The notes beneath the pieces are model-generated. The model made no database searches, was not told where the DNA came from, and was given only the letters and a program-made list of their open reading frames with translations. A DNA stretch of 64,000 nucleotides, from positions 20,872 to 84,871 of the forward strand of contig JAAWCE010000038.1 in NCBI GenBank assembly GCA_022793065.1, written 5' to 3'. Below, piece by piece: positions 26,810 to 36,648 of the stretch; positions within the stretch are counted from its first letter, which is position 1; every line of letters begins with the position of its first letter. Position numbers and translations under genes: made by a program. This DNA is from Lachnospiraceae bacterium (GTDB lineage: Bacteria > Bacillota > Clostridia > Lachnospirales > Lachnospiraceae).

Positions 26810-27652
26810 ATGGGAATCAGGAAATATAATCCCTATACACCTTCCAGAAGAAATATGACAGGCTCCGATTTCTCGGAAATTACCAAGAAAACGCCGGAAA
26901 AGAGCTTGTGTACTTCTCTGAAGAATAATGCGGGCCGTAATAATCAGGGTAAGATTACCGTGAGACATCAGGGCGGCGGCAACAGGAAAAAATACAGAAT
27001 CATTGATTTTAAGAGAAATAAGGATGGAATCCCCGCAACTGTTGTGGGCATTGAATATGATCCTAACAGAAGCGCTAACATTGCATTGATCTGTTATGCG
27101 GATGGTGAGAAAGCATATATCATTGCACCCCAGGGATTGACGGATGGAATGAAAGTTATGAACGGTCCTCAGGCAGAAGTGAGAGTGGGCAATTGTCTGC
27201 CGCTGTCTGAAATCCCTGTAGGTACTCAACTGCACAATATAGAATTATATCCCGGTAAGGGCGGTCAGCTTGTGCGTTCCGCAGGCAACAGCGCACAGTT
27301 GATGGCAAAGGAAGGCAAATATGCAACTTTGCGTCTTCCCTCCGGCGAGATGAGAATGGTTCCTCTTGTGTGCCGTGCTACAGTAGGTATTGTTGGTAAT
27401 GCTGACCACAATCTGATCAATATTGGTAAAGCCGGACGTAAGCGCCATATGGGTATTCGTCCTACGGTACGCGGTTCCGTAATGAACCCTAACGATCATC
27501 CTCATGGCGGCGGCGAAGGTAAGACAGGTATCGGACGTCCCGGTCCCAGCACTCCTTGGGGCAAGCCGGCGCTGGGTCTTAAGACACGTAAGGCGAAGAA
27601 GGCTTCCAACAAGTTGATCGTAAGAAGACGTGACGGCAAGGCAATGAAGTAA
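26810..27652 (+). CDS. rplB: 50S ribosomal protein L2
   Basis: A 280-residue 23S-binding protein needed for subunit association and peptidyl transfer. [14 protein letters not shown] at the start, [18 protein letters not shown] in the OB domain and the conserved histidine-bearing [13 protein letters not shown] near the end are present. ATG 26810 follows AAAAGGAG; the upstream frame from 26765 is not conserved. Confidence 0.97.
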   Translation: MGIRKYNPYTPSRRNMTGSDFSEITKKTPEKSLCTSLKNNAGRNNQGKITVRHQGGGNRKKYRIIDFKRNKDGIPATVVGIEYDPNRSANIALICYADGEKAYIIAPQGLTDGMKVMNGPQAEVRVGNCLPLSEIPVGTQLHNIELYPGKGGQLVRSAGNSAQLMAKEGKYATLRLPSGEMRMVPLVCRATVGIVGNADHNLINIGKAGRKRHMGIRPTVRGSVMNPNDHPHGGGEGKTGIGRPGPSTPWGKPALGLKTRKAKKASNKLIVRRRDGKAMK

Positions 27653-27666
27653 GAGGAGGAAGAACA

Positions 27667-27948
27667 ATGGCTAGATCACTTAAAAAAGGACCTTTCGCAG
27701 ACGAAAGCCTGTTGAAGAAAATAGATGCTTTAAATGCTTCAGGGCAGAAGCAGGTTATCAAGACTTGGTCCCGTCGTTCTACAATTTTCCCTTCTTTTGT
27801 AGGACACACAATTGCAGTTCATGACGGCAGAAAGCATGTGCCCGTATATGTTACCGAGGATATGGTTGGTCACAAGTTGGGCGAGTTTGTTGCAACCAGA
27901 ACTTACCGCGGCCATGGTAAGGACGAGAAAAAATCTAAAGTCAGGTAA
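27667..27948 (+). CDS. rpsS: 30S ribosomal protein S19
   Basis: A 93-residue protein of the small-subunit head. Start [18 protein letters not shown] and the block [17 protein letters not shown] are standard. Its final codons (AAAGTCAGGTAA) form the first copy of a short sequence that is duplicated 44 bases downstream in the spacer before rplV. Confidence 0.97.
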   Translation: MARSLKKGPFADESLLKKIDALNASGQKQVIKTWSRRSTIFPSFVGHTIAVHDGRKHVPVYVTEDMVGHKLGEFVATRTYRGHGKDEKKSKVR

Positions 27949-28040
27949 TTGGCGCCGGGACTTGGGACGAGAGGAAGCCCAAAGTCCGGTAATTGGCGCC
28001 GGGCTTTCTGTGTGAACAGATAGAAGTCCGAAGTCAGGTA
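27937..28040 (+). repeat. Tandem duplication and hairpin in the rpsS-rplV spacer
   Basis: A 23-base unit, AAAGTC[A/C]GGTAATTGGCGCCGGG, occurs at 27937-27959 and 27981-28003, a 44-base period with one mismatch. A shorter AAGTCAGGTA lies at 28031-28040. The first unit contains the rpsS stop codon. The two GGCGCC palindromes can pair with each other and GGGACTTGGG with CCCAAAGTCC, so the copies also form a long hairpin. Confidence 0.8.
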
Positions 28041-28063
28041 GTAGATAAGGAGGATATGGATCT

Positions 28064-28450
28064 ATGGCTAAGGGACATAGAAGTCAAATTAAGAGAGAGA
28101 GAAATGCCCAGAAGGATACCAGACCTTCAGCTAAGTTATCTTATGCAAGAGTGTCTGTGCAGAAGGCATGTTTTGTGTTGGACGCCATCCGCGGCAAGGA
28201 TGTGCAGACAGCGCTTGCTATATTGGAATATAATCCCAGATATGCTTCCAGCCTGATCAAGAAGCTGATTCAATCAGCGATTGCAAATGCTGAGAATAAC
28301 AATGGTATGAACAGTGAGAACCTTTATGTTGCAGAATGTTATGCAAATAAGGGGCCTACCATGAAGCGCATTCAACCCAGGGCACAGGGAAGGGCTTATC
28401 GAATTGAAAAGAGAACAAGCCACATCACTGTGGTACTGGATGAAAAGTAG
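28064..28450 (+). CDS. rplV: 50S ribosomal protein L22
   Basis: A 128-residue tunnel-lining protein. Recognised from the lines [22 protein letters not shown] and, at the end, [17 protein letters not shown], the beta-hairpin that reaches into the exit tunnel. AAGGAGG precedes the ATG. It follows an unusual 115-base spacer with a tandem duplication. Confidence 0.96.
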   Translation: MAKGHRSQIKRERNAQKDTRPSAKLSYARVSVQKACFVLDAIRGKDVQTALAILEYNPRYASSLIKKLIQSAIANAENNNGMNSENLYVAECYANKGPTMKRIQPRAQGRAYRIEKRTSHITVVLDEK

Positions 28451-28470
28451 GGAAAGGAGCAAACATTACA

Positions 28471-29130
28471 ATGGGACAGAAAGTTAATCCGCATGGCTTG
28501 AGAGTCGGAGTTATTAAAAAGTGGGATTCCAGATGGTATGCAGAGGATGAGTTCGCAGATTATCTCATCGAAGATCACAAAATCAGAGAGTATTTGAAGA
28601 AGAAACTCTATGACGCCGGCGTCTCCAGAATTGAAATTGAGAGAGCTTCCGATAGAATCAGAGTTATTATTCACGCTGCAAAACCCGGTTTGATTATTGG
28701 TAAGGGCGGCGAAAAGATTGAAGTTACCAAAGCAGAACTTTCCAAACTGACCGATAAGAAGGTTCTGGTAGATATCCAGGAAATCAAGCATCCCGACAGA
28801 GATGCGCAGTTGGTAGCAGAAAATATTGCACAGCAGTTGGAAAATCGTATTTCTTTCAGACGCGCAATGAAATCTTGCATGGGCAGAACCATGAAAGCAA
28901 GAGCGTTGGGGATCAAGACAGCTTGTTCAGGACGTCTTGGCGGCGCAGATATGGCACGTACTGAATTTTACAGCGAGGGCACGATTCCCCTTCAGACCCT
29001 GAGAGCTGATATTGATTATGGCTTTGCCGAGGCTGATACCACATACGGCAAGGTTGGAGTTAAGGTTTGGATTTACAAGGGCGAGATACTTCCTACAAAA
29101 GGAAATCAGATGGAAGGGAGTGATGAATAA
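28471..29130 (+). CDS. rpsC: 30S ribosomal protein S3
   Basis: A 219-residue protein at the mRNA entry site. [20 protein letters not shown] at the start, the KH-domain loop [12 protein letters not shown] and the C-terminal [16 protein letters not shown] are all typical. The stop overlaps the rplP start (TAATG), so the two are coupled. Confidence 0.97.
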   Translation: MGQKVNPHGLRVGVIKKWDSRWYAEDEFADYLIEDHKIREYLKKKLYDAGVSRIEIERASDRIRVIIHAAKPGLIIGKGGEKIEVTKAELSKLTDKKVLVDIQEIKHPDRDAQLVAENIAQQLENRISFRRAMKSCMGRTMKARALGIKTACSGRLGGADMARTEFYSEGTIPLQTLRADIDYGFAEADTTYGKVGVKVWIYKGEILPTKGNQMEGSDE

Positions 29131-29558
29131 TGTTAATGCCTAAAAGAGTAAAACGTCGTAAACAATTCCGTGGCAGTATGACGGGTAAGGCCATGAGAGG
29201 CAACACGATTAGTTATGGCGAATACGGATTGGTGGCTACGGAGCCATGTTGGATTAAGTCGAATCAGATTGAGGCTGCGCGTATTGCGCTTACTCGTTAT
29301 ACCAAACGTACAGGCCAGGTCTGGATTAAGATATTCCCTGACAAGCCTGTTACAACAAAGCCTGCGGAGACCCGTATGGGTTCCGGTAAAGGTACGCTGG
29401 AATATTGGGTGGCAGTTGTGAAGCCGGGTCGCGTGCTGTTTGAGATTGCCGGTGTTCCTGAGGAACAGGCAAAAGAGGCGCTTCGTCTTGCAATGCATAA
29501 GCTTCCCTGCAAGTGCAAAATCGTGTCTAAGGCAGATTTGGAAGGCGGTGTAAAATAA
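29130..29558 (+). CDS. rplP: 50S ribosomal protein L16
   Basis: A 142-residue protein that helps position the A-site t[22 protein letters not shown] at the start and the conserved [20 protein letters not shown] are present. It overlaps rpsC by one base at the start and rpmC by one base at the end, the usual tight packing. Confidence 0.97.
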   Translation: MLMPKRVKRRKQFRGSMTGKAMRGNTISYGEYGLVATEPCWIKSNQIEAARIALTRYTKRTGQVWIKIFPDKPVTTKPAETRMGSGKGTLEYWVAVVKPGRVLFEIAGVPEEQAKEALRLAMHKLPCKCKIVSKADLEGGVK

Positions 29559-29761
29559 TGAAATCGAATAAATTTGTAGAAGAATTAAAGGGCAAGTCAC
29601 CGGAAGAACTGAATCAGGAGCTTGATGCTGCAAAGAGAGAGCTTTTCAATTTGAGATTCCAGAACGCAACCAACCAGTTGGATAACACTGCAAGGATTAA
29701 GGAAGTTAAGAAGAATATTGCGCGTATCTATACAGTCATTACCGAGAAGGCCAGGGCATAA
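29558..29761 (+). CDS. rpmC: 50S ribosomal protein L29
   Basis: A 67-residue protein near the tunnel exit. The helical pattern [20 protein letters not shown] and [20 protein letters not shown] identify it. The start overlaps the rplP stop (TAATG). Confidence 0.95.
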   Translation: MKSNKFVEELKGKSPEELNQELDAAKRELFNLRFQNATNQLDNTARIKEVKKNIARIYTVITEKARA

Positions 29762-29790
29762 CCGCTGGGTGCGAGGAAAGGAGATCAATC

Positions 29791-30045
29791 GTGGAAAGAA
29801 ATTTGAGAAAAGTCCGTGTTGGTAAAGTTACCAGCAATAAAATGGATAAAACCATAGTTGTAGCTATTGAAGAGCATGTGAAACATCCTCTTTACAAGAA
29901 GGTCGTAAAGCGTACCTATAAGCTGAAGGCTCATGATGAGAAGAACGAATGTAGTATCGGTGATACCGTTAGGGTAATGGAGACAAGGCCTCTCTCTAAG
30001 GATAAGAGATGGAGACTTGTGGAGATTGTAGAAAAAGTGAAGTAG
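29791..30045 (+). CDS. rpsQ: 30S ribosomal protein S17
   Basis: An 84-residue primary 16S-binding protein. The OB-fold line [18 protein letters not shown] and [17 protein letters not shown] identify it. The start is GTG, ten bases after AAAGGAG, giving [13 protein letters not shown]. Confidence 0.95.
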   Translation: MERNLRKVRVGKVTSNKMDKTIVVAIEEHVKHPLYKKVVKRTYKLKAHDEKNECSIGDTVRVMETRPLSKDKRWRLVEIVEKVK

Positions 30046-30081
30046 TGAAACCAGCCGTAGCTACGGTGAAGGAGGAAAATC

Positions 30082-30450
30082 ATGGTTCAACAGGAAACAA
30101 GATTGAAAGCTGCTGATAACACCGGTGCGAAAGAGTTGCTTTGTATCCGCGTTATGGGCGGTTCTACGAGAAGATATGCACAGATAGGTGATGTGATAGT
30201 TGCTTCCGTTAAAGATGCAACACCAGGCGGCGTTGTAAAGAAGGGTGATGTTGTCAAGGCAGTTGTGGTGCGCACTGTTAAGGGCGCTCGCCGTAAGGAC
30301 GGTTCCTATATTAAATTTGACGAGAATGCTGCGGTGATTATCAAAGATGACAAGACACCCAGGGGAACCCGTATTTTTGGGCCGGTAGCAAGAGAGCTTC
30401 GTGAAAAACAGTTCATGAAGATAGTATCTCTGGCGCCGGAAGTACTGTAA
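30082..30450 (+). CDS. rplN: 50S ribosomal protein L14
   Basis: A 122-residue interface protein. [19 protein letters not shown] at the start and [20 protein letters not shown] near the end are nearly invariant. AAGGAGG precedes the ATG. The length is exactly that of most bacterial L14 proteins. Confidence 0.97.
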   Translation: MVQQETRLKAADNTGAKELLCIRVMGGSTRRYAQIGDVIVASVKDATPGGVVKKGDVVKAVVVRTVKGARRKDGSYIKFDENAAVIIKDDKTPRGTRIFGPVARELREKQFMKIVSLAPEVL

Positions 30451-30461
30451 GGAGGTGCCAT

Positions 30462-30773
30462 ATGTCAACTATGAAGATTAAAAAGGGCGATACGGTAAAG
30501 GTAATCGCCGGCAAAGACTGCGGTGCGGAGGGAAAGGTGATTTCCGTTGATGTCAAGAAGAACAGAGTGCTTGTAGAAGGCGTCAATATGATTACAAAAC
30601 ATGCGAAACCTTCACAGGCAAATCCCAATGGAGGCATTATCCAGAGGGAAGCTCCTATTGATATTTCAAACGTAATGCTTGTCTTCAAGGGTAAGCCTAC
30701 CAGAGTTGGCTTTAAGATGGATGGAGACAAGAAAGTTCGTTTCGCGAAGTCAACAGGCGAAGTGATTGACTGA
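30462..30773 (+). CDS. rplX: 50S ribosomal protein L24
   Basis: A 103-residue assembly-initiator protein. The N-terminal KOW motif [20 protein letters not shown] and the line [20 protein letters not shown] identify it. AGGAGG precedes the ATG; it starts 11 bases after rplN. Confidence 0.96.
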   Translation: MSTMKIKKGDTVKVIAGKDCGAEGKVISVDVKKNRVLVEGVNMITKHAKPSQANPNGGIIQREAPIDISNVMLVFKGKPTRVGFKMDGDKKVRFAKSTGEVID

Positions 30774-30796
30774 TCAATAGGGAGGAGGAACGAGAA

Positions 30797-31339
30797 GTGG
30801 CAAGATTAAAAGAATTATACTATAATGAAATAGTAGATGCAATGACGAAAAAATTCGGATATGAGAATGCGTTGGAAGTTCCCAAGCTCGTCAAGATTGT
30901 TGTCAATATGGGTGTGGGCGAGGCGAAGGATAACGCCAAGATTCTTGAAAATGCCGTGTCGGATATGGAAATTATCACCGGACAGAAGGCTGTGCTCACC
31001 AAGGCCAAGAAGTCCATTGCGAATTTTAAGCTCAGAGAGGGTATGAATATCGGCTGCAAGACCACGCTCAGAGGTGAGAAAATGTATGAGTTCCTTGACC
31101 GTCTGGTGAACCTGGCACTGCCCCGTGTGCGTGACTTCAGAGGCGTGAATCCCAATGCTTTCGACGGCAGAGGTAATTATGCACTGGGAATTAAGGAGCA
31201 GCTTATCTTCCCTGAAATCGAGTATGACAAGATTGATAAGGTGAGAGGTATGGATGTCATTTTTGTAACCACGGCCAAGACCGATGAAGAGGCGCGCGAG
31301 CTGTTGACACTGTTCAACATGCCTTTCGCAAAACAATAA
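30797..31339 (+). CDS. rplE: 50S ribosomal protein L5
   Basis: A 180-residue 5S-RNA-binding protein. Lines [39 protein letters not shown] and the C-terminal [19 protein letters not shown] are standard. The start is a GTG, after GGAGGAGG. Length normal. Confidence 0.97.
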   Translation: MARLKELYYNEIVDAMTKKFGYENALEVPKLVKIVVNMGVGEAKDNAKILENAVSDMEIITGQKAVLTKAKKSIANFKLREGMNIGCKTTLRGEKMYEFLDRLVNLALPRVRDFRGVNPNAFDGRGNYALGIKEQLIFPEIEYDKIDKVRGMDVIFVTTAKTDEEARELLTLFNMPFAKQ

Positions 31340-31354
31340 GGAGGTAAGTTTTTC

Positions 31355-31540
31355 ATGGCTAAGACATCGTTGAAAATGAAACAGCAGCGCAAACCCAAAT
31401 TCTCTACGCAGGCATATACCCGCTGCAGAATTTGCGGCCGTCCCCACGCTTACTTAAGAAAATATGGCGTTTGCAGAGTATGCTTCCGCGAACTGGCATA
31501 TAAGGGAGAAATCCCTGGCGTTAAGAAGGCAAGCTGGTAG
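31355..31540 (+). CDS. rpsZ: 30S ribosomal protein S14, zinc-binding (type Z)
   Basis: A 61-residue short S14. The zinc ribbon cysteines are present as CRICGRPH and CRVCFRE, so this is the C+ (type Z) form rather than the longer zinc-free paralogue that many Firmicutes induce on zinc starvation. AAGGAGG precedes the ATG. Confidence 0.97.
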   Translation: MAKTSLKMKQQRKPKFSTQAYTRCRICGRPHAYLRKYGVCRVCFRELAYKGEIPGVKKASW

Positions 31541-31557
31541 GAAGGAGGAGAAAAACA

Positions 31558-31959
31558 ATGACAATGAGTGATCCTATTGCAGATATGCTGACAAGAATCC
31601 GTAATGCAAATATGGCAAAGCATGATACGGTTGATGTACCGTCTTCTAAGATGAAACTGTCCATTGCACAGATCCTTTTGGAAGAGGGCTATATAACAAA
31701 GTATGATATTATTGATGACGGAAGGTTTAAGACTATTCGCATTACATTAAAATATGGTGTGAATAAGAGCGAGAAGATCATTTCCGGAATTAAGAGAATT
31801 TCCAAGCCCGGTCTTCGTGTATATGCGGGCAAGGATGAACTGCCGAAGGTATTGGGCGGACTGGGAATTGCCATTATCTCTACCAATCAGGGTGTAATCA
31901 CCGACAAGAAGGCCCGCGAGATGCAGGTGGGCGGTGAAGTGCTGGCATTTGTATGGTAA
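31558..31959 (+). CDS. rpsH: 30S ribosomal protein S8
   Basis: A 133-residue 16S-binding protein which in E. coli represses the spc operon by binding its mRNA. Recognised from [14 protein letters not shown] and the C-terminal block [22 protein letters not shown]. The next spacer, before rplF, carries a strong hairpin, so a link between S8 and that structure is worth testing. Confidence 0.97.
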   Translation: MTMSDPIADMLTRIRNANMAKHDTVDVPSSKMKLSIAQILLEEGYITKYDIIDDGRFKTIRITLKYGVNKSEKIISGIKRISKPGLRVYAGKDELPKVLGGLGIAIISTNQGVITDKKAREMQVGGEVLAFVW

Positions 31960-31994
31960 ATATTCCCAGCGCCGATATATCGGAGTGAATGGAA

Positions 31995-32050
31995 AACGGA
32001 CAATTTCATTTGTGCGACGGCGGCTGAAAAGCCCGGCCGCAGTGTCCGTT
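31995..32050 (+). ncRNA. Hairpin in the rpsH-rplF spacer
   Basis: AACGGACA (31995-32002) pairs perfectly with TGTCCGTT (32043-32050). Inside, GGCT-GAAA-AGCC (32022-32033) forms a stem capped by a GNRA tetraloop. A CCGATATATCGG palindrome lies just upstream (31973-31984). The 135-base spacer has no gene, and no T-tract follows, so this is an internal RNA structure, not a terminator. Confidence 0.6.
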
Positions 32051-32094
32051 CAGGTAAGGTTTTCATATAACAATATATAACAGGAGGTACGGGC

Positions 32095-32637
32095 ATGTCA
32101 CGTATAGGTAGAATGCCAATCGCAATTCCCGCAGGTGTAACTGTGGATATTGCAGAAAATAATAAAGTGACTGTGAAAGGGCCTAAAGGTACTCTGGAAA
32201 GGGTACTGGCCAGTGAAATGGAAATCAAGGTAGAGGGTGCTGAGATCGTTGTAAACAGACCCAACGACTTGAAGAAAATGAAATCTCTTCACGGTCTGAC
32301 CAGGACGCTGCTCAACAATATGGTAGTGGGCGTTACGCAGGGATTTGAGAAGAAACTTGAGGTAAACGGTGTCGGTTACAGGGTTGGTAAGGCTGGTAAG
32401 AAGCTGACATTGAACCTGGGATATTCTCATCCTGTTGAGATGCAGGACCCCGAAGGCATCGAAACAGTTGTAGAAGGACAGAACGTGATTATCGTAAAAG
32501 GTATTGATAAAGAAAAGGTTGGCCAATTCGCAGCTGAAATCAGAGACCAGAGAAGACCTGAACCTTATAAGGGCAAGGGAATCAAGTATGCTGATGAGAC
32601 AATCAGACGTAAAGTTGGTAAAACTGGTAAGAAATAA
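32095..32637 (+). CDS. rplF: 50S ribosomal protein L6
   Basis: A 180-residue protein near the factor-binding site. [19 protein letters not shown] at the start, the hinge line [15 protein letters not shown] and [16 protein letters not shown] near the end are typical. AGGAGG precedes the ATG, downstream of a structured spacer. Confidence 0.97.
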   Translation: MSRIGRMPIAIPAGVTVDIAENNKVTVKGPKGTLERVLASEMEIKVEGAEIVVNRPNDLKKMKSLHGLTRTLLNNMVVGVTQGFEKKLEVNGVGYRVGKAGKKLTLNLGYSHPVEMQDPEGIETVVEGQNVIIVKGIDKEKVGQFAAEIRDQRRPEPYKGKGIKYADETIRRKVGKTGKK

Positions 32638-32657
32638 TAGATAAGGAGAGTATGAAG

Positions 32658-33026
32658 ATGGTTAACAAGGTATCAAGAAAAGAAGTGCGTGTTAAAAAAC
32701 ACATGAGAATCCGTAACCGCTTCAGCGGTACTGCCCAGAGACCACGTCTTGCAGTATTCAGAAGCAATAATCATATGTATGCTCAAATTATCGACGATAC
32801 TATTGGGAATACATTGGTATCCGCTTCCACTGTTGAGAAAGAGATCAAGGCAGAGCTTACAAAGACCAATAACGTTGATGCGGCAGCATATTTGGGTACC
32901 GTCATTGGAAAAAGGGCGGTAGAAAAAGGTATTACGAAGGTTGTTTTCGATAGAGGCGGCTTTATATATCATGGTAAGATTGCAGCATTAGCTGATGCAG
33001 CCAGAGAAGCTGGCTTGGAATTCTAG
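32658..33026 (+). CDS. rplR: 50S ribosomal protein L18
   Basis: A 122-residue 5S-RNA-binding protein. The lines [20 protein letters not shown] and, at the end, [20 protein letters not shown] are standard. ATG 32658 was preferred because GGAG lies about eight bases before it; the in-frame ATG at 32652 almost touches that site. Confidence 0.95.
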   Translation: MVNKVSRKEVRVKKHMRIRNRFSGTAQRPRLAVFRSNNHMYAQIIDDTIGNTLVSASTVEKEIKAELTKTNNVDAAAYLGTVIGKRAVEKGITKVVFDRGGFIYHGKIAALADAAREAGLEF

Positions 33027-33049
33027 GAAAGGAAGAGGAATACACCACC

Positions 33050-33559
33050 ATGAAACACACAATCATAGATGCAAGCCAGTTTGAGTTGACTGACAAGGTT
33101 GTAACCATCAAGCGTGTAACCAAAACTGTTAAGGGTGGACGTAATATGCGTTTTACCGCTTTGGTAGTGGTTGGCGATGGAAACGGCCATGTAGGGGCCG
33201 GACTTGGCAAAGCTGTAGAAATTCCGGAGGCAATCCGTAAAGGAAAAGAAGATGCAATGAAACATCTTATTGAAGTTGCATTGGATGAAAACAATTCCAT
33301 TACACATGATTTTATCGGCAAATATGGTTCTGCAAATGTTTTGCTTAAGAAGGCTCCCGATGGTACCGGTATCATCGCAGGCGGTCCGGCCCGTGTGGTT
33401 TGCGAACTTGCAGGCATTAAAAATATTCGTACAAAATCTCTTGGCTCCAACAACAAACAGAATGTTGTCCTTGCGACTATTACCGGATTAAGTCAGCTTA
33501 AGTCTCCCGAAGAAGTAGCTAAGAGTCGCGGTAAGTCCGTTGAGGAAATAATGGCATAA
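33050..33559 (+). CDS. rpsE: 30S ribosomal protein S5
   Basis: A 169-residue protein at the mRNA entry and decoding region. Lines [20 protein letters not shown] and [19 protein letters not shown] are diagnostic. Length is normal for Firmicutes. Confidence 0.97.
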   Translation: MKHTIIDASQFELTDKVVTIKRVTKTVKGGRNMRFTALVVVGDGNGHVGAGLGKAVEIPEAIRKGKEDAMKHLIEVALDENNSITHDFIGKYGSANVLLKKAPDGTGIIAGGPARVVCELAGIKNIRTKSLGSNNKQNVVLATITGLSQLKSPEEVAKSRGKSVEEIMA

Positions 33560-33596
33560 AGCGAAACATAATGCCATTGTAGGAAGGAGAATAAGG

Positions 33597-33782
33597 ATGG
33601 AAGAGAAGAAATTAAAAATCACTTTGGTAAAGTCCACCATTGGCGCCGTGCCAAAGAATAAGGCAATTGTTGAATCTATGGGACTCCGTAAGATTGGCAG
33701 ATCCATAATACTTCCTGATAATGATGCGACGAGGGGACAGATTCGCAAGGTTAGCCATTTGTTAAAAGTTGAAGAAGCATAA
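33597..33782 (+). CDS. rpmD: 50S ribosomal protein L30
   Basis: A 61-residue protein. [20 protein letters not shown] and the C-terminal [15 protein letters not shown] identify it. GAAGGAGA precedes the ATG; the gene ends 14 bases before rplO. Confidence 0.95.
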   Translation: MEEKKLKITLVKSTIGAVPKNKAIVESMGLRKIGRSIILPDNDATRGQIRKVSHLLKVEEA

Positions 33783-33796
33783 AGGAGGTGTTAAAA

Positions 33797-34234
33797 ATGG
33801 AATTATCCAATTTGAGACCTGCAGAAGGTTCCAGGCATAATGATTTCAGAAGAGGCCGCGGACATGGTTCAGGAAACGGTAAAACCGCAGGTAAGGGACA
33901 CAAGGGACAGAAAGCTCGTTCCGGCGCGCCCAGGATCGGTTTTGAAGGCGGCCAGATGCCTTTATACAGACGTCTTCCGAAAAGAGGTTTTAAAAACAGA
34001 AATTCAAAGGAAATCGTTGCCATCAACGTAAGCGTGCTGGAGCGTTTTGAAAATGAGGCAACCGTGGATGTAAAGGCACTGATAGAAGCTGGTATTATCA
34101 AGAATCCCAGAGATGGAGTAAAGTTACTTGGAAATGGAGAACTTACCAAAAAGCTCAACGTCAAAGTAGACGCCTATAGTGCATCTGCAAAGGAAAAGAT
34201 TGAGGCACTTGGTGGAACAGCAGAGGTGATGTAA
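33797..34234 (+). CDS. rplO: 50S ribosomal protein L15
   Basis: A 145-residue late-assembly protein. The glycine/lysine-rich N-terminus [20 protein letters not shown] and the line [16 protein letters not shown] identify it. ATG 33797 lies eight bases after AGGAGG; an in-frame TTG at 33788 overlaps the site and is less likely. The stop overlaps the secY start (TAATG). Confidence 0.97.
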   Translation: MELSNLRPAEGSRHNDFRRGRGHGSGNGKTAGKGHKGQKARSGAPRIGFEGGQMPLYRRLPKRGFKNRNSKEIVAINVSVLERFENEATVDVKALIEAGIIKNPRDGVKLLGNGELTKKLNVKVDAYSASAKEKIEALGGTAEVM

Positions 34235-35547
34235 TGCTTGCGACGCTGAAAAACGCATTTAAAATTAAGGAACTTAGAGAGAAGATTTTATTCACCTTTG
34301 CCATGCTGGTTGTGATTCGTATCGGATCACAACTACCTGTGCCGGGGGTGAACGGCGAATATTTCAGGAGCTGGTTTGCAAGTCAGTCCGATGGGGCTTT
34401 CAGTTTTTTTGACGCAATCACAGGCGGTTCTTTCATCAATATGTCAATTTTGGCATTGAATATCAGCCCCTATATTACTTCTTCCATTATCATGCAGTTG
34501 CTTACGATTGCGATTCCAAAGTTGGAAGAAATGCAGCGCGATGGTGAAGACGGAAGAAAAAAGATTGTGGCGATTACAAGGTATGTGACCGTGGGCCTGG
34601 CATTGATTCAGTCTTCGGCTATGGCCATTGCTTTTGGCAGACAGGGCTATCTGATTAATTACAATGCGTTAAGCGTAATCTGTGCCATTGCGACTTTGAC
34701 GGCGGGCAGTGCGTTCCTTATGTGGGTCGGAGAACAGATTACGGAAAAGGGAGTTGGAAACGGAATTTCTATTGTCCTGGTGATTAATATTATTTCCAGA
34801 CTGCCCGAAGATTTAAAGAATTTGTTTAACCAGTTTGTATTTGGCAAAGCGCCGGCAACGGCAGTGCTTGCGGCGGTGGTGATTCTGGCGATTATTGTTG
34901 GTATGGTGGTGCTGGTTATTATCCTGAATGACGGCGTCCGCCGGATTCCTGTCCAATATGCCAACAAAGTACAGGGACGGAAAATGGTGGGAGGGCAGAC
35001 TTCCAATATTCCGTTGAAAGTGAATACCGCCGGCGTTATTCCTGTTATCTTTGCACAATCTTTGATGCAGCTGCCAATTATGATATCTTCTTTTGCAGGA
35101 TACTCCGGCACAGGTGTTTGGAGTGAAATCCTGAAGTATTTGAATTCAGGATATTGGTGTAATCCAAGCCAGTTGAAGTATTCCGTGGGATTACTGGTGT
35201 ATATTGTAATGATTATATTCTTTGCTTATTTTTACACGTCCATTACCTTTAATCCCCTGATGATTGCAGATAATATGAAGAAACAGGGAGGCTTTATCCC
35301 AGGGATCAGACCTGGAAAGCCCACCAGTGATTATTTAAATAAGGTATTGAATTATATTGTATTTGTAGGTGCAGTTGGTTTGACCGTCATTGCAATTCTG
35401 CCTTATTTCTTCAGTGGTATATTCAATGCCAGCGTATCTTTTGGCGGTACAAGCCTTATCATTATTGTCAGCGTTGTGCTTGAGACAATGAAGCAGATGG
35501 AATCTATGATGCTGGTGCGCAATTATAAAGGATTTCTGGAAAAGTAG
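34234..35547 (+). CDS. secY: Preprotein translocase channel subunit SecY
   Basis: A 437-residue channel of the Sec translocon with about ten membrane segments. SecY signatures visible are the plug-region line NISPYITSSIIMQLLTIAIP, GNGISIVLVINI, and the cytoplasmic loop IPVQYANKVQGRKMVGGQTS. The start overlaps rplO by one base. A strong terminator follows 20 bases after the stop, so adk, map, infA and the alpha-operon genes that often follow secY are not linked here. Confidence 0.97.
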   Translation: MLATLKNAFKIKELREKILFTFAMLVVIRIGSQLPVPGVNGEYFRSWFASQSDGAFSFFDAITGGSFINMSILALNISPYITSSIIMQLLTIAIPKLEEMQRDGEDGRKKIVAITRYVTVGLALIQSSAMAIAFGRQGYLINYNALSVICAIATLTAGSAFLMWVGEQITEKGVGNGISIVLVINIISRLPEDLKNLFNQFVFGKAPATAVLAAVVILAIIVGMVVLVIILNDGVRRIPVQYANKVQGRKMVGGQTSNIPLKVNTAGVIPVIFAQSLMQLPIMISSFAGYSGTGVWSEILKYLNSGYWCNPSQLKYSVGLLVYIVMIIFFAYFYTSITFNPLMIADNMKKQGGFIPGIRPGKPTSDYLNKVLNYIVFVGAVGLTVIAILPYFFSGIFNASVSFGGTSLIIIVSVVLETMKQMESMMLVRNYKGFLEK

Positions 35548-35567
35548 ATATAAATAGATAGCATAAG

Positions 35568-35610
35568 AAACACACCCATGCCGGAGGCTGAACGCAGGGT
35601 GTGTTTTTTT
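35568..35610 (+). terminator. Strong terminator closing the ribosomal operon
   Basis: AACACACCC and GGGTGTGTT form a perfect nine-pair stem (ten with the flanking A-T) followed by a run of seven or more T. It lies directly after secY. Confidence 0.92.
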
Positions 35611-35630
35611 GATTGTTTGATAAAATATAC

Positions 35631-35659
35631 TTGCATTTCCGGTAGAAGACGTGTAATAT
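35631..35659 (+). promoter_or_regulatory. Promoter of the ZTP-riboswitch purine operon
   Basis: TTGCAT (35631-35636), a 17-base spacer and TAATAT (35654-35659). Transcription should start near 35666, a few bases before the riboswitch aptamer. Confidence 0.6.
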
Positions 35660-35671
35660 AAGAACATACAA

Positions 35672-35776
35672 GCTGCATAACTGACGGAAGTAGGAGCACC
35701 TACAGGGAGTGCAGCGATATGAAAAAGCCGACCGTCTGGGCACAGTCTATTTTGGCTGCCCGGATAGTCGGTTTTG
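35672..35776 (+). promoter_or_regulatory. ZTP (pfl) riboswitch with overlapping terminator
   Basis: The first aptamer helix is GCTGCA (35672-35677) with TGCAGC (35710-35715), enclosing AACTGACGG and GTAGG-AGCA-CCTAC. The second conserved part is GCCGACCGTCTGGGCA (35727-35742), the hallmark 3' motif of pfl/ZTP RNAs. Its bases CCGACCGTCTGGGCA pair with TGCCCGGATAGTCGG (35757-35771), followed by TTTT, making a terminator that competes with the aptamer. ZTP and ZMP signal shortage of 10-formyl-tetrahydrofolate, and the genes behind use AICAR (ZMP), so motif and genes agree. Confidence 0.92.
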
Positions 35777-35903
35777 TGTATGGGTCGGTTGTGAACATGG
35801 TCATCGTTTGCATATGGTCCGGTTTTGCAGATCACTTGTGGGGGAAGCAAAAGTGACAAAGAAAAATGCGCAATAGTATGGCGCACAGGGAGGTGTAAAA
35901 ATT

Positions 35904-36614
35904 ATGATGCAACTGGAACACGAATTGAGGAACAATACTTATCCTGGCAGAGGAATTGTCATTGGACGTTCCGGCGACGGGAAAATGGCTGTGGCAGCAT
36001 ACTTTATTATGGGAAGAAGCACTAACAGCCGCAACCGTGTATTTGTGACGGATGGGGAGGGAATACGGACAAAGGCGTTTGACCCTTCCAAACTGGAAGA
36101 TCCCAGTCTGGTAATCTACGCGCCTGTAAGGGTGTTAGGCAATCAAACCATTGTCACCAATGGGGACCAGACGGATACCATTTATGATGGTCTTGCAAAA
36201 GGACTTACATTTGAGCAGTCTTTGAGAAGTCGGGAATTTGAGCCGGATGCGCCAAACTATACCCCCAGGATTTCAGGGGTAATGAATGTAGAAAACGGCA
36301 AGTTTGACTACAATATGTCTATTTTAAAGAGTAATTACGGAGACCCTTCATGCTGTGACAGGTTTACTTTTTCTTATGACAATCCTGTACCAGGGGAAGG
36401 ACGCTTTCTTCATACGTATATGGGAGACGGCAATCCGCTTCCCAGCTTTCAGGGAGAACCTGAACGGGTGGAAATCCAGGGAGATATTGACAGTTTTGCC
36501 TCCATGCTTTGGGAGAGTTTGAACGAAGAGAATAAAGTATCCCTGTTTGTCAGGTTCATTGACATTACCGACGGAAAGTATGAGACACGTATTCTAAATA
36601 AGAATCAGGATTAA
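35904..36614 (+). CDS. IMP cyclohydrolase, stand-alone (PurO-like)
   Basis: A 236-residue enzyme closing the purine ring (FAICAR to IMP). It matches the single-domain IMP cyclohydrolase family: NTYPGRGIVIGRSGDGKMAVAAYFIMGRS at the N-terminus is split here as NTYPGRGIVIGRS and AAYFIMGRS, and ENGKFDYNMSILKSNYGD lies in the middle. This is not the N-terminal MGS-like domain of bifunctional PurH. It lies behind a ZTP riboswitch and GGGAGG, and the AICAR formyltransferase gene follows 318 bases later, together replacing PurH. Confidence 0.88.
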   Translation: MMQLEHELRNNTYPGRGIVIGRSGDGKMAVAAYFIMGRSTNSRNRVFVTDGEGIRTKAFDPSKLEDPSLVIYAPVRVLGNQTIVTNGDQTDTIYDGLAKGLTFEQSLRSREFEPDAPNYTPRISGVMNVENGKFDYNMSILKSNYGDPSCCDRFTFSYDNPVPGEGRFLHTYMGDGNPLPSFQGEPERVEIQGDIDSFASMLWESLNEENKVSLFVRFIDITDGKYETRILNKNQD

Positions 36615-36648
36615 AATTCATTGTACGGATGCAGAACCAGAACAACCT

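Noticed and set aside
27949..28063. CRISPR-like repeat-spacer unit
   Set aside because: Only two full copies of a 23-base unit with a 21-base gap, one of them covering a stop codon; better explained as a tandem duplication.
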